The notes under the pieces: model-generated | Told to the model about the DNA's origin: nothing | The model's input: only the letters and a program-made list of their open reading frames with translations | The model's database searches: none | Source: Augochlora pura | Lineage: Eukaryota > Arthropoda > Insecta > Hymenoptera > Halictidae | DNA length: 64,000 nucleotides | NCBI RefSeq assembly: GCF_028453695.1 | Contig: NC_135773.1 | Coordinates: 14,446,001 to 14,510,000 of the forward strand | Reading direction: 5' to 3' | Shown here: piece after piece, positions 21,691-34,793 of the stretch | Position numbering within the stretch: position 1 is the stretch's first letter | Layout of the letters: the number at the start of each line of letters is the position of its first letter | Position numbers and translations under genes: made by a program

Positions 21691-24600
21691 TCTGCGTGCT
21701 CTTAATCGGTGCCTTGGAAACGCTTCGTTTGTCTGAAAAAAGGTGTTCATTTTGACGCGTCAATTGCACATTCGTCGTCGCTTTCGAACGATTTTTCAGA
21801 GAAATTCTAAGTGATCTACCGTTCATCCTCCAAACTCCACGCTCGTTTCGTTTGCGGAATAGGGCAAAGGACGCTCGCAGACCGTCCGGTTTTTCGGTGT
21901 TTCCAATTAATTGGCAAGGTTTTCGAGCGGATTCAATTGTTCCCGGCGCGGCGCGGGATCGAGCAATCGTCAGCGGACACAGTTCTCGCGAGCATTATCT
22001 CGTCGCAATCGCGACTGCGATCCCGAGCCAGTCCCGCAACGCGAATTATCACCGAACACTACGCGTCCCAAGCCCAGTTAGGTCGTGTCTGGTGTATTGT
22101 GCGCGTTATCTTGCCACCCGTAATCGAGATCGTTTCGCGCGCCCGCGTCGCGCCGGCGAAAGGAGCGAGCGTCGTTTGCGACATTTATGGACAATTACAC
22201 GAATTGTATCGGCCCCCGGGTCTGGTTGGCCGGGTTGGGTCGGGTCGGGTCGGGCCGGGCCGGGCTGGGCTGGGCTGGGCTGGGCCGTCCCGTCGGCGCC
22301 GTCGCGTCGCGTCGCCTCGTTTTCATACGTTGCAGTCGTTTAATTAAACCCGAAGTATTTAATTAAGCTACACTCAGTGCGCGGTTTGTAACGCGTTGCG
22401 GCCGGCTCGCGACGCGGTGCGGTAAGGTGCGGTGTTGTGCGGCGCGGAGCTGCTCGGTGTTGTGTGCAGCGTGCAACGGAAGTGGCGGACGATTAAGGGA
22501 AATTGCGCGTGCACCGTGACTAACTGCAAGGCGACGGGAGGCGACGCGACGATAGCGTGTCCGCGGAACGGGGAAAGTCGAAGCTGTCGGCCGGGATTAA
22601 TCGTAATCCCTGGGAACTCGAAAGGCCAACGATTGTCCGGTAATTGCGGCGCGTCGTGGCCGTGGCTGCAAGAAATTTCGACACGCGAGATGAGGCAGCG
22701 CCAAGCGAAACGGCACGCGAGTTCCAGCAGAAGGCTGGCGCTGGGACCACGACCGTCGATGCGACTCACATATGTCAGAGGGTTGGTCGGGCGGTAGCCG
22801 CGATTTTAAATGGTTGGACAGGGTTTGGGGCGAGATTGGCTTCGCCGCCTTGAAACTATAGCAAAGTCGAACTTATGTGGGTTGCGAAACTGAAACTGAA
22901 GAGGAATATGTGTAATCAACAATGGATCTTGACTTGACAGTATGAATGAGATGTCTCTTTATTAACATTGCCACAATGGTAATTAAACATGTTCTCGTCG
23001 TCAATTTAATTATAGAGATTGCCAAAGTAATATCCCTAGTATTTGAAGAAAGTTAGGAACAATTACTAAATTCATATAAAATGATTTCACATTGCAGTTT
23101 ACAAACGAATGACCACATTGCACTTCACGCTATCAGTTTTCCATTCCACAAGAAAAGTTTGATCCCCTCAGTCACTTGTGTCATTCACAGAAGTATTCTG
23201 ACCTGCACGTGGCTATTTGAGTAGCAGTGTCGATAATCGGCCGATTAGTTCGATCTGACTACTGTTTACGTTGGGCGTACGTACGTTTGATAGTCAATAC
23301 CGCAGCAGCTACAATACCTCTGCCAAATTGATTGTACCGGGACTATTAGGAAATGCCTAGCTCATTGTGAATGACTAATCGAATTGCAGTTATAATTGCA
23401 TATTCGAGTATCGGATAGATCGAAGGTAATCCTTCGGATCTCTCGATTACAATTCGGTTCGTTAGTAGAACGCCAAACGATCAACTGACCTTGTTACAAA
23501 CGTCGAACTTAATGAACGAAACTGTTGTTTCACGGCACGCGGTTTCATGGTGTTTCGAAACGGATCCGCCTCCTACGGTTCGTTAGGCTCTGGAAAAAAG
23601 ATTAGGATCGCGACGAGATACGACGATCCACCGAACCGTGACCAATTCCAGGTTCTGGTGTTCGAAATCCGTCCGCCATATTGGATCCACGATTGCGGTT
23701 CTTGAAACTTCATGTCCAGATTCGTGAAAAAGTGGACTGTGGATTTCATGCAATTACGACAAATTTGAATAAATCAACTACATGGTTGCGAAAACATTAA
23801 ATCAATTATAAAAAACTATTGCATTATTCTTAACAAATTAAAGTGGTCGAGGAATGAAATTAGTATATATTTAGTTCCCGTGTTTTGCAATTAGTGCAGA
23901 CAACTTTTACCTCGAATAAAAAATCGCATTCTAATAATAAACAGTCACGAAAACGTTCGATCATAAATTTACAATGAAATCCGTTTCGTCTTGATGTTTT
24001 GGTTACATTTTCGGAATTTGGGTCCGCCGTACGACGGGAACGATTAATGTGCCCGGCGCGGCATTAATTTCTCGTATCCCGGTTATTCGGTACACTGACA
24101 CCGGTACGCCAACGCCGAATTTATCTGTCATTTAACCCCGAACCACGTATTTTCGATACGCGAGGAACGCGGTTGACCGTATCAACGGGGAGAGGCGCGC
24201 GCGGATAAAAGTGGATTCGCAGCATTTTCAATCGGCGAGCGAGCAAGCGTGCGCCCACGCGCGCGCGCGCGCGCGGTTCGATTACAGAGCAGAAATCGCG
24301 GGCATAATTGTAACGAATGTTACCGGGGACCGGCCCGACACGGATATTTTCGGATATTCTGTGCCCGCGCGAACCGCAATTCGTTCCTGTCAAGTTTTTC
24401 CCTACTGTGGAACCGACGTCGGTCGCGGCCGGATCGAAAAGTTATGTTTTTGGGAAACGCGTTCGATTCCAGCCGACCCGAGCTATTTGATTTCGTAATA
24501 TTTATCGGCGTTCGGTTTTGTTTGCTCCACGATTCTCCTGCAGCAAGGTTGCAGTTGCATTTTCTTCGACGTCAATCCCGTTTTGTGCAGCGCGCCGTTG

Positions 24601-25181
24601 ACAGTTATAGGACGTATCGTGCATGCGCTTGGTGAAACAGTGATATTATTTTCGAGGCGGTAGCAATTTCGAAACTTTCGATCCACCTCTTAGTAGAACG
24701 ACTAACAATAACACGGGAAACTTGGATTTGTTCGAATCTAGCAAATGTTGTGTTCGGTTTAGTTTGGCGCAAACATAGCAGGTATTGATTCAAGCGGCGC
24801 TTGTGTTCTGTTCAAATTAGCATGTTCCGATTTTGGCGTGGCTAACGATAATTGAAATGAGCGAATATTGATCAAATGTTGGGCCACGTCGATACTGGCA
24901 TGACTCGAACTTAGCCAGAGTTCATCTAAGAATTAACCGAAGGTGTTTTGACTCGTATTGCATCAAATCTGAAATACGATGTTAGCAAAGTTTAGTTATG
25001 TCCAGATTGATCATATCTAACCCTGATCAATATAACCTGAACCAAGACCATACCGCATGCAGAGTTTAGGCAAACTTAAGTTCGACTTGTACTTCAGATA
25101 GTTGCATCTCTTGCTATACCATTACAGTGATTAGGACCCTCCGGACTGCAATCATTTCTCTTAAGAAATGGAAAATTTATA
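21691..25181. other. CpG-rich block then AT-rich noncoding, no gene seen
   Basis: 21840-22850 is strongly CpG-rich and contains the G-tract array listed separately. Frames up to 178 codons there are overlapping and domain-free. After 22860 the sequence is AT-rich and unique, with a second GC block at 24000-24600 holding a (CG)n run at 24256-24275. No exon, RNA or element was recognised. Confidence 0.5.
22231..22286 (+). repeat. pentanucleotide GGGNN array, strong G-quadruplex motif
   Basis: Eleven consecutive GGG tracts at exact 5-nt spacing (22232 to 22284), with two-base spacers changing from TT/TC through CC to CT. Four GGG tracts with short loops suffice for a G-quadruplex, so eleven with 2-nt loops should fold very stably in plus-strand DNA or RNA. 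The graded spacers indicate local unit expansion. It lies in a CpG-rich block. Confidence 0.9.
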
Positions 25182-25389
25182 CAGTGGGGACTAAAATGAA
25201 GTCAACACTTTCTAAATGGTATAACTATTTAAAAACTGGTCTAAATGACTTGAATTTGTCTGTAAATGTTAGGTAGACTAGTTCACTTTACAATGACTGA
25301 GATACTCTTTTTTTTTAAATTTTACTAGTACTTGGAGTCTCTACTAATACAACCCTTTAAAAGTGTTGACTTAATTTTACACTCCACTG
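25182..25389. mobile_element. mariner-type MITE with about 30-bp inverted repeats
   Basis: The left end, after a TA, starts CAGTGGGGACTAAAATGAAG and continues TCAACACTTT. The right end read inward starts CAGTGGAGTGTAAAATTAAG and continues TCAACACTTTT. CAGTGG termini beside TA are typical of Tc1/mariner-superfamily elements. The 208-bp length with no coding capacity makes it a MITE. The right-hand TA is mutated. Confidence 0.75.
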
Positions 25390-26287
25390 AATTCATGTCT
25401 CTACATTTACTTACCTATGTTGTTTAGAAATAGGGGTTGTTTAGCTGTCGTAGAAACCTCCACGATTCTCCCCGTTTCTCCACGATTCTACAAGAGTCTA
25501 CACGAGTTGGTAAACTGAGCAGTCAGCACAGCTAAACGCTCTACAATCAGAAATGTCACAAGTGTCAACACATTTCTCTCTTGTTCCTTTCTCTCGCGTT
25601 AGGCCCTCCCAAAAAGACACTTCGCGCGGTCTAGAAGCATCGTTATCAAGAGTAACCGTAGCTCTAGGCCCCTCTTTTCTATAACGACCCCTCTTTGGGA
25701 ACGTGAACGTTCCCCCCAGACTTCTGCTCGAGTACGAAGCGGCTGGAACATCGCATTCCAGGGTTATTCGCTATCTGAACCCCAAACCCAGAGCTTCATT
25801 CGGGGGAAAGCACCAACGCATCTGCTTAGACGTATCTTCTGGCTTCTGTGGTTATTCAGGCACAACGATCGATCCCCATATGCGAGGGTCCCTTAACTTT
25901 CGATCATAATGGCTTACCATCCGAAGCGTTACGTCCTTCTTTAACAGATTACGATATAAATTATATATTATCCGGCGCATTGAAATAAACGTGTAACTTT
26001 ACCTTGCGAGTTTAGCTTGTTTTACTTATTACTGATTGATTATTCGTCTTTCTTTTAGAAAAGGATTTTTCTACACAATTATCTTGATCTAAATCGATTA
26101 TTCAGCCTCATGCAAAATTAAAATCTTCGAATTTAATTATTAGAAACAGAAGATACATATAAATGTACATTGTGTTCTAGATATCCATTTCTGTCATAAA
26201 CGAATAAAATTCGCAGTCCTCTAACAGAATTTAGACTTCGTTTCTCCTTTCTGTTATTACGTCATTCTAGATGAAGTACAAAAAATA
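25390..26287. other. noncoding, no gene seen
   Basis: 25430-25510 has short repeats of TCCACGATTCT. 25560-25930 is unique and GC-balanced, with a 68-codon plus frame that has no recognised domain. The remainder is AT-rich. Confidence 0.45.
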
Positions 26288-26720
26288 TAGGGTTGTCCAA
26301 ATTGTGTGTTACATTTTAAAAATGAAATAAAGCACAAACTATTTGAGATATTTCAGGTTTCTTTATTCTAATATGAGTCTGTTAAAAGATGGCGTTTGCT
26401 TTTTCAGGAATCAGACTCGTTTTAACTAAATTTTCATTACATTATCACATAATTGAGTTTCTCTTTCATTAATAGCGACTATAATATTGTTTCTTAGATT
26501 ATGAGCCATCTGCAGTTAATTGACATAAACTTTATATCTTGAAGACACCCGTTGGAAAAAATCTAATATCGCATGATCTTGGAAGCTAGATGATTACTCT
26601 TTCTCCAAAAATCAGGTGTCCATTGAATGTCTATTATAATTTTTAACAATTTACACACGTTGCTGCACAATGTAGCGATCTATGATGACTTCTTTATGAT
26701 TAACAATGGTGCGTACAAAA
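26288..26720 (-). pseudogene. decayed Tc1/mariner-superfamily transposase, C-terminal part
   Basis: On the minus strand, codons at 26582-26568 read P-R-S-C-D, followed after a short gap by F-F...G...K. This matches the conserved PRSCDLTPLDFFLWGY-type block of mariner-superfamily transposases. Upstream, near 26672-26650, A-T-C codons match the DGATCHTA block that carries a catalytic aspartate, whose own codon looks eroded. Downstream, LCDNVM..LKRV resembles the family's C-terminal helix. Frameshifts and stops break every frame, so it is inactive. The outer end near 26288 (TAGGGTTGTCCAAATTGTG) resembles a mariner terminus. The N-terminal DNA-binding part was not found. Confidence 0.65.
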
Positions 26721-29700
26721 TATAACAAATAACAATCAAACCGTTTAGCTGTGCCATCTGTTGAAAGACACTTAATTCGGATAATACTATAGTTGTTTAT
26801 AAAGGCCAAACGCGTTTCTTTCTCGGTATACCGAATAGAGTATTCAATGGTGAAGTCTCATGAAATTTCACGAAGAAGTCACTCCGCCGGTGTATTCTGG
26901 TGCAGCTCTCAATGGATCTCGTTCGAGTAGCGGGTCGGAAACGAGCTCGCGATTGCACTTTCTATGGCCCTTTCCGCGTCCGTCCCTTCTCCGCGAAACG
27001 CCGCCCGCGTCGGTATTTGTGGAATTACGCGGCTCCCGAAAAAAATCCAATGCTCCCGTAGTATCCCGAGCGGGAAACCTCTCTCTTCGCCTCCATTAAA
27101 CGTTCTCTCGTCTTCTCTTGTCTCATCCGCTCGATTGATCTACGCGTGGCCCGGTCCCTCGTCTCACACGCACGCAATCTCCGCCCCCGGGTTTTCTCCC
27201 ACTTTTGATCACCTGTCCTTTATGAAGCCGCGCGCTCGGTTCCGGATAATGGACGGTTTTCAATTCGCGGATTCGAGCCGAGCGACGAAACTCCGCGGGT
27301 TCAACGGTGATCATTTTATCCGCCGGAAACCTGTTAATAGAATTCTCAATGAACGAGCCGTGTGTCATAGAGCAGCACAGAAATTCGGTCGCGTAACGTC
27401 TCCAATGACTCGACCGCGTTATTCAGAGCACTCTGTTGCTGCGGTATAGAAATTGACATCTCTGTTGGAGAATTGAATAAATTGTAGTCAATTTTGTATA
27501 ATAAATCTTCTAACGGGAGTCATAAATTTTTATTGTAATTTTTTTTGGTTCAATCGTAGAACAATACTTGGATCTATGGAATTTCTTTCAACGTGATTTC
27601 TTTAGTTACAAATAAATTATCTTTTCCAGGATATTTTATCTTTTCCGTATATTTCCAGGATCTCTGAAATATCGATTTCTCAGCTTTGTCGAAGCAACGA
27701 TTTCTAATATCATACGCGACCTGTTCGACGGCGGTATTGCAGTTAACGTTACGGTTCTGAGAACGTCGATCTCGTTAGAGCTCACCGGCAGGAGGAGTTT
27801 TCGAATGTCGAGAGAAAGCAATTTCCGGAAAGCTCGAAAAAGGAGTTCACATAACCTTCTACGGGATCCTTTGTCCCCCGCCGTTTGCTCCTGTTGTCCA
27901 CTCGAATTCCCGAGTCTCGGAGGCATACTTATATTCCCCGGGAATATTGCTGTCCGTCCGGCGAGTCCTAAGCCAGCCTTTTAAAAGACGAACGATCGCC
28001 GAAGCGTCGGCTGGCCATCGCCCCCTTAACACCCTCCGATATCGCGTCCAAGGAAGCAATCCACCGGCCGCCATCGTCGCTATTTGCAGTATTTTTCGAC
28101 GGGCAGTCGCGCGTTTTCTCTTCCGGCACAGTGAATCCAAGGCAGGCGCAGCCATTGGGGGGGTAAAGGAATCCAAAGACGCTTGTGGCAAATCGAATAT
28201 ATAGTGAATAATGGTTCTAGGTGTTTTCGCACATTATTTGAACTATTTCTATTGTATTTAACATTTTTTGGTAAACTTTGTTCTCGAATGCATCGCTATA
28301 TTTTAACGCTTTAATAATTGAACAGTGGATCGTTTTGATAAAAATATAACATAATTAGCTTAGGATCATTTATAATTTTATTTATTTGATTTAGACATAT
28401 GTTGACAGTTTTAATTATTTTTTAAATAATAATATCTATATCCTGAATTTAAATGAACCTTAGTCATGCCTTATAAATGTTAACACTGTAATTCTCAAAG
28501 CAAAAGTAATTCACCGTATTGCAAGTAAAATATTTACCGATCTTGAAGAATTTTTATTACAATCAAAAAATACTGAATCTGTCTTCAAGATGCGTCCCCG
28601 TGATAAAAATTGTTGAAGTAACTGCAACAATAATTCCGCCGACCCGGGCGTCCGAGTTCGCGCAAGTGTTTACACTTTCAAGCGAGAGCCGTGTTAAAGT
28701 AACGCGGAAGTTTTTCAGGAAAAGCGCGGTATGATCCGCATCGTTTGCTTGTTGAACTTCATTTTTGCCTGACGCACGTTTCAGGTGCGTGTTCGGCACG
28801 AATGGAGAGCGGTTTCTGAAGTCCGCAATTCTTCCCTTCGTACACAAGAAACTTTTAAATATCGTCGAGCGTAACGCTCTTGGCAGAGGGAGTACGCAGT
28901 TTGCTACTGATACCCTGAAAATTGCATCCAACTGCAGAAGGAGCGAACGCGACCCGCGGAGTTCATGCATAATTTTCTACTTCGCGAGACCGGCTTGCGG
29001 AAAAATCTCGATGAAACATATAATTTTTGCATCTCCGGCCCTGACGGCTGAGGCAAAGAATTATTTTGCCGTTCCGCGAATGGAACGAGTACTATTTACG
29101 ATCCCATAAATCAGCTATTCTCTGTGGTAAAGTTTAATGTCGTCTATTGGTATTGCTTAATTCAATTTTATAATATTCTGTTGGTTGGAATGTTTGACTA
29201 CAGATTAATGCGATTAAGACATAGAAGTCATGCTAAAGTATTGTAATTTTGCCTGGTGAACATATGATTGAGTAGGTAAATAAAAATGCACTAGATGGGT
29301 CTACATGGACCTAGATGGATTTTGGAGGATCCAGGTATACTTTTATAGACACATCTTTTGCTTCTTTCCTTTTTACTTGTCTGATAAATCGCTTCCTTTA
29401 ACTATTTCCATTTCCTAATATTCCAGCAGTCTACTTCATCAGCTAACTCCAGCTAAAACACAAGAAAACAAACATACCTATTTCGGCTACATCAAAAGCT
29501 AAAAGCCAATTTCCCAATGCTTGCTCGCGCGAATGTATCTTTTTATTTACATCGGAGCAGACTCGGTTTAATTTCGGTCGAGTCTGTTATCTCGCGATTT
29601 TAGCGCATTTACACCGACGAAAAAGTGACTCGACCACGAACATCTGAGGTTTCTCGTGAAATCCAGCGTGCCCGAAACTTCACGCGCAAATTCTTCACGG

Positions 29701-32060
29701 TGGTTGCAATGTTGCGACAGCGCATCCGTGTTCGAGGGCCAGGTGTTATGCAATCAATCCAGCCAGCAGGCGTCCACGGGTCCGTCGCCTCGCGCCGGCC
29801 CGGCGCAATTACAAGTCGAACGTCCAGGTCCAGCGTGACAAGAACGCGTCGCGCGGACATCGGCATTAATACCTGTCGGGTCTCAAGGAGCGAAACGCAT
29901 CAGCAGGACGAAGAGTCGGGCGTAGCGCGACGCGGAGCGGAGCGGAGCGGAGCAGAGCAGAGCAGAGCGTAGGGATCGATCCGGGCGAGCGTCGGCCGTC
30001 CTCCCTCATTGTCCTCCCTTTCTTTCCCTCTCCCTCTCCCTCTCTCGCCATATGTCGGAGCGAACGACACCGGGCCATTGTCTTCCCGTAGACAATCCAC
30101 GATCTCGCACCTCCTTCACCGTTGGACCGACGCGACCGCTTGGTTAATGGCCGAGAAATTATTTCCCTGCTAATTAACCGAGCTCCGGGAGCGCGCGGCG
30201 CGCGGCGCGCGGCGCGACGCAACGCGACGGCCGCTCGTCTCTCCCTGTCCTCCTCGCCGTGCGTTCCGTCGTCTCCCTTTGTATCTTATTCCTAACTTGC
30301 CTCCGTGCGCGTCGCGCTATCCGGGGGACTCGACAGCCATAATTAAGCTGTGGTAATACGATCATTTTCGGAGCGCTACCGCTCCGAAACGATTCACCCG
30401 TTACGAGACAAAGCGTAGTCAAAGTCGGCGGATAAGAAATTAATGCGTTTAATCGGACGGCGGGGGTTCGTTTAGCCTACGGCTCTTAATTTCGCGCGCC
30501 TGCAACAAACTCGTGCCGCAAGAACGGATTTCCGCTGCCCGGTCAGCTTCGCCGTGCTTCTTTCTTGCTCCACGAGTTCTAGCTAGCAATCACCCGCCCT
30601 GTATCACCGGACCGGTCGCGGACCATTTTATCACGGCTACGTTCGTTACCGGGCCGCCGCGATGGAAAGTTGAATAGCCGACGGAAAGTTGAACGCGCGA
30701 CCAAAAGTTAAATTGAGAACTTTCGGCGACGATCTGACACTCGCGGCGACAATGACGTCGCCGACGACGACGACGACACGACGACTTGCCATCGCGCGAA
30801 CGCTTCGATCGGTACTTCTTGATATTCAAGTTTCGCGCGATTGTTTCAATTGTCCGCGCTAAACGCGCCGAGGTTTCAAAGACTGTGTAAAATGGAATTT
30901 ACTTAAACTATTCGTGAGTTTTGTAATAGCGAGCATTCGAATAAAGAAATACATATTCAACAAATTTCTGGGAAAACAGCTGCACGATTTCAATAATTTT
31001 AAGATAAAAAATGTGAAACTTTGTCATTTGATTCGCGGTACGGTAATCCACGTTAGTCGTGTAACGAAAACTAATAGTTAGCCGTTTTTTCGGGGGCATA
31101 AACAAATCTGATAATCCAGAGATTAATTCGAAATGTCTACAACAATTGTTCGGTGGCGCCTCAGATTTGAATTTTATTTTTTCAACTATTTTTAGCGCAG
31201 GTTTCGTCGTATGCTCGTTTTACCGGCATGCTCATGGTCCGTGCAAATAGTACGTGTGCTGAATATGAATATTTTTGCACTGTTTGGTGTACATCATGTA
31301 CAACAAACGAACAGTTTTTAGCATTCGTTTATCTCGTGGAAGTTTGGAGCACACAGGTTTGTATACATTTTCAGCTCAGTTCGCAGGCGGCAACGTGACC
31401 ACGGTTTTATGAGCTCGACAAAAATTTCGCTTCGTGCATCGGGAATTACAATTGAAATTAGCCTTTCATATTCATGGTTGTTTGCTAATCGTGCGACGTT
31501 TTTAAATATACGCGAACTAATTAGGCACAGCACAGAGCACAGTAACGAATAAATAAGAGAAACGAGAGGAAGTGAAATTTTTAATTAGAAAATAAATTCA
31601 TTTCGAAAGCGAACTCTGTTACGTCCCATCGCGTATATTTCCCATCTCATCTTTTCCACGTTACGTTCGCTCTGCAGAGAAAAGTAATCGTTTTTCTCTG
31701 TATTTGGTCAAGAGCTCGGAGATCTCGCACCGCCGATATCCAAGCCGAGCTAATACATGATAATTTCCGAAATATGAGCGCAGGATCCGCTTTTACCGCG
31801 AGTGCCACGGATTTCCCGTGTTTATCAATCGGCCGGGCTCGGGCACGGGCGCGGGTAAATTTTCACGTTCAAACGCGCGGAGTTTGAATTGCTTCCCAGA
31901 AATTCCGGTCGGTGAATTTAAAACTGTATTCTCTGTTTCCGGGGTTGCTCATGAATCGTAAATGGNCGATTATAAAATTCCAGCGAAGCGCGCGAAAGCC
32001 ACGCTTTCTGAAGCGGCTAAATGAACTCTGAAACGGCGGCGGCAGAGAGCGGGATAAAAC

Positions 32061-32063
<3 letters not shown>
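26721..32063. other. noncoding mosaic, no gene seen
   Basis: GC/CpG-rich blocks lie at 26870-27430, 27700-28200, 29550-30870 and from 31680. The rest is AT-rich. Simple repeats include GGAGC/CAGAG pentamers at 29933-29970, GCGCG-G repeats at 30191-30217 and a CGA/ACG run at 30756-30786. A single N lies at 31966. No frame shows domain character. Confidence 0.5.
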
Positions 32064-32104
<41 letters not shown>

Positions 32105-32120
32105 GGGAGAGAGAGAGGGA

Positions 32121-32165
<45 letters not shown>
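32064..32165. repeat. (GA)n microsatellite, about 100 bp
   Basis: The longest dinucleotide tract in the window, mostly GA with GGGA interruptions around 32094-32124. Unresolved N bases stand 98 bp before it (31966) and 37 bp after it (32202), indicating assembly uncertainty around the repeat. Confidence 0.96.
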
Positions 32166-32167
<2 letters not shown>

Positions 32168-34743
32168 CAGGAACGATGGACCGTTTAAAAAGCTGCGATG
32201 GNCGCGCGGACAGAAAGCGAAACGATACAAAGCGCCGTTTAATCCCGTAAAGTTTCATCGCGCGATTTACATTCTGCTCGGCCATCGGCATTTATCGTCC
32301 GCGAAATTCGCGAGTTCCGGCCGAGGGAAAATAATGTTACAAAGGAAACACCGTTCGTCCGTCTGGGGGCCAAGTGGCTGGAAAATTGTATTGCGGCGCG
32401 GGTACAGGAGCGAGTTTGTTTTTCTCGTAATTATTACCCTTCCTCCTCGATTTATCGCAGTTCTCAAAAACCGTGGGGAAAAAAGATGATTGCGTTCCGG
32501 CAATTACGCATTCGTTGGTTTTTCTTTAAATGCGTTATAGACATTTGATTTTAGACTGGATGCAATTTAACTGGATACAATTCAACTAGATACAATTTAA
32601 CTAGATATAATTCAACTAGATACATTAAAGTCTTTCGATAAAGTAAATATTGAGTGGGCATCGTGGGCTTAATTCAAAATACACACCGCGTAAAAATAAT
32701 GGGTATACGTATATTGTAAAAGAAAGAAATACTCAGCATAATAACAATAGATAAACTAACTTAACATAGTATCTGTGTGGCAACCGCGGCAAGAGATTAA
32801 CGGGAACTGGGGAGAGCACATGGCTCCTCTAGCCGATCTCAAGAAACTACAACAGCGACCTCAAGACGTTGTGGCACGGGAATCTTCTTCAGTAAATAAT
32901 ATTAATTAGTATGCGATCTTTTCACGACAATTTTTACGTATTAACCCTTTGCGGACAATTCAAAGTGCAAAGAATATTTTCCACAAGAAACTAGATTATC
33001 TATCGAAGACTTAAATAACGGCGAATGTGAGCAATTTATCTCGATATTTGGTTATATATGTCGACATTCGTCTTCAAACCGCGAGATCTGGTATAAGGAA
33101 AGAATAGAAGCGGATTACCGATCGATAGTGACAGCCAATGAGAATTTTCCATGCGCTCACCTACCGAATTCGTTCCGACGCCATGATAATCCTGTTTGCT
33201 GGCAAGTTGGTAACTTCGTTTTGTAAAGACACAGCTGCACCAACCAGGATGTCGCTGAAAGCAGCCCGGGTAACTTAATGGCCGTTTCTCAGGGCCATCC
33301 GCGCCCCTGGGGGTGTATGAAATCTTAATATCCCTTATTACCGTACTCCTAATTAACGGGCCTTGGAGCCACTCGGATAACGTATTTCTCATTTCACCCC
33401 GCTGGACTAACGTTACACACTAACGAGCCTTTTTGTTAAGAGTTCTTCAAGTATTCCGTCTCGGATAGCGCGTCGCGTCGAGGACTTTGATGTTGGAGAA
33501 ACGTCGTCCGAAATATTTTATTCGAATCGATTCATCGAACCGACGAAATCACTATTGAACATACGCTTTCATCCATCTATTAGAAAATATCGCATGGTAG
33601 ACATGTTTTCCCTTCATTTAAACAATGTTTATCGCTAATTCGAATGAATCGGATTTGTGTTATACTAAGGCATTGTTAGCATTTGCTCTCGAATTGCGGG
33701 GAATTAGGTGGCAATGAAAGTCAAAATTTGAAGAACGAATATGCCACGCGTGTGACCGCGCGATTCCCGCTGCGGTCATATTTTAAATTTGCGTAATTAC
33801 CCCACTTTATCATCAAAGGTTTGCCAATGTTCAATATCCATAATGGTTATAAGTAGCTTTTATCAAATGTATCAATGCGCTATGACAATATTTATCGACG
33901 ATTCAATGTCCCGTATTAATTGGCGATAATGCATAGTCACTCGATTTTATCAAACACGATTATCGAAACACGCAGGAATTTATTAACTATTGCGGCTTCA
34001 TTCGGCTCGATCACACCTCGGATTGTCCTGTATCGAGTCCCATTGTTGCCGTGCCTTTTACACCATAAATTCGGACCGCAACAGGGACGTGACTCTTCTG
34101 CTGTTTCCGAGATTGAGAACTGGAATGCTCTTTCTTGTTGCTAACAGATCCTTGACTTATGACCAGGAAAACGATAATTATCGTCTGACAGACAAGACAC
34201 ATTCTTCATCAACATATCCCTACTATTTCAAGCTAAGAAATGCGATAGAAATTGACATTGGTCCATTTCTATGTCAATAGAATCAAGTACTATAAGCCCA
34301 AGCTACAGATTCCGTACTTTTTCAAATCAAATTAAAAAATTTGTTTTTCTTATAATAAAAAATAAAAATCTGCAGTCTTTTTACATTTGTCCATGTATCT
34401 TTTCAATAACAGATTATTTCTGGAACCGTTTAAAAAAGCAATCAAAAAATAACATCTCTCGAACATTTTCCAAACCCATCAGACCCGGTATAAAATTCAA
34501 TCTACTCGAAAAAACAGTTCAAAGCAGTGAAAATAAATTCCTTTATGGTAGCAATGACGATTTTCGAAAATTATTACGATTTCCAAATAGAATTTCTACT
34601 AGAAACTCTCGAATGGCAATCGATCTCCGTGAATCGTGAAAAGGGTTGAAAGTGAATCAACGTTAGCGAAGTCAGGGGTCAAAAAAATTCGACCGATGCA
34701 ATTCGCCTAAAAATCTCCAATCATATGTTTCCTTCTGTTGCAG
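32166..34743. other. noncoding sequence upstream of RS candidate 1
   Basis: A GC-rich start, then balanced to AT-rich sequence. TTAACCCTTTGCGGAC at 32941 is a solo family-1-like terminus with no partner found, perhaps a truncated element. AAAAGGGTTGAA near 34641 may be another isolated end. The last 40 bases carry branchpoint-like and pyrimidine-tract sequence for the splice site at 34743. Confidence 0.5.
32554..32625. repeat. 15-bp tandem repeat
   Basis: About five units of consensus CTAGATACAATTTAA with T/C and G/A variants (CTGGATGCAATTTAA, CTAGATATAATTCAA and similar). The array is short, AT-rich and non-coding. Confidence 0.85.
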
Positions 34744-34793
34744 GTAAGACGACAGTTGCTATACACTGGTGATTCCTCACGGCCTCGTCTGGC
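34744..34793 (+). other. candidate recursive-splice exon 1 (50 nt)
   Basis: A polypyrimidine tract ending TTTCCTTCTGTTGCAG (to 34743) abuts GTAAGAC, so the segment's 5' edge is both a 3' splice site and a regenerated 5' splice site. Exactly 50 nt on, GGC is followed by GTAAGTAATG, a near-consensus donor at 34794. A possible branch A lies near 34710 in CCTAAAA. In recursive splicing a long intron is removed in steps: the downstream donor lets exon definition find the site, then the regenerated donor removes the segment. One frame is open through the segment and two hit stops. It could instead be a small cassette or untranslated exon. The plus-strand host gene is not seen. Confidence 0.5.

Noticed and set aside
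21811..22347. 178-codon plus-strand open frame
   Set aside because: It reads through the GGGNN array as Gly/Arg/Val repeats and is paralleled by another long frame on the same strand; a composition artefact.
24440..24480. GTTCGATTCC resembling a tRNA T-arm
   Set aside because: No matching acceptor, D or anticodon stems could be drawn around it.
25405..25430. Minus-strand ATAG|GTAAGTAAAT resembling a recursive-splice site
   Set aside because: The donor part is good, but the upstream pyrimidine stretch is broken by AAACAACAT next to the AG, and there is no supporting downstream donor.
32941..32960. Solo TTAACCCTTTGCGGAC terminus
   Set aside because: No matching inverted end within a plausible distance, so it was not called as an element; it may be a truncated copy.
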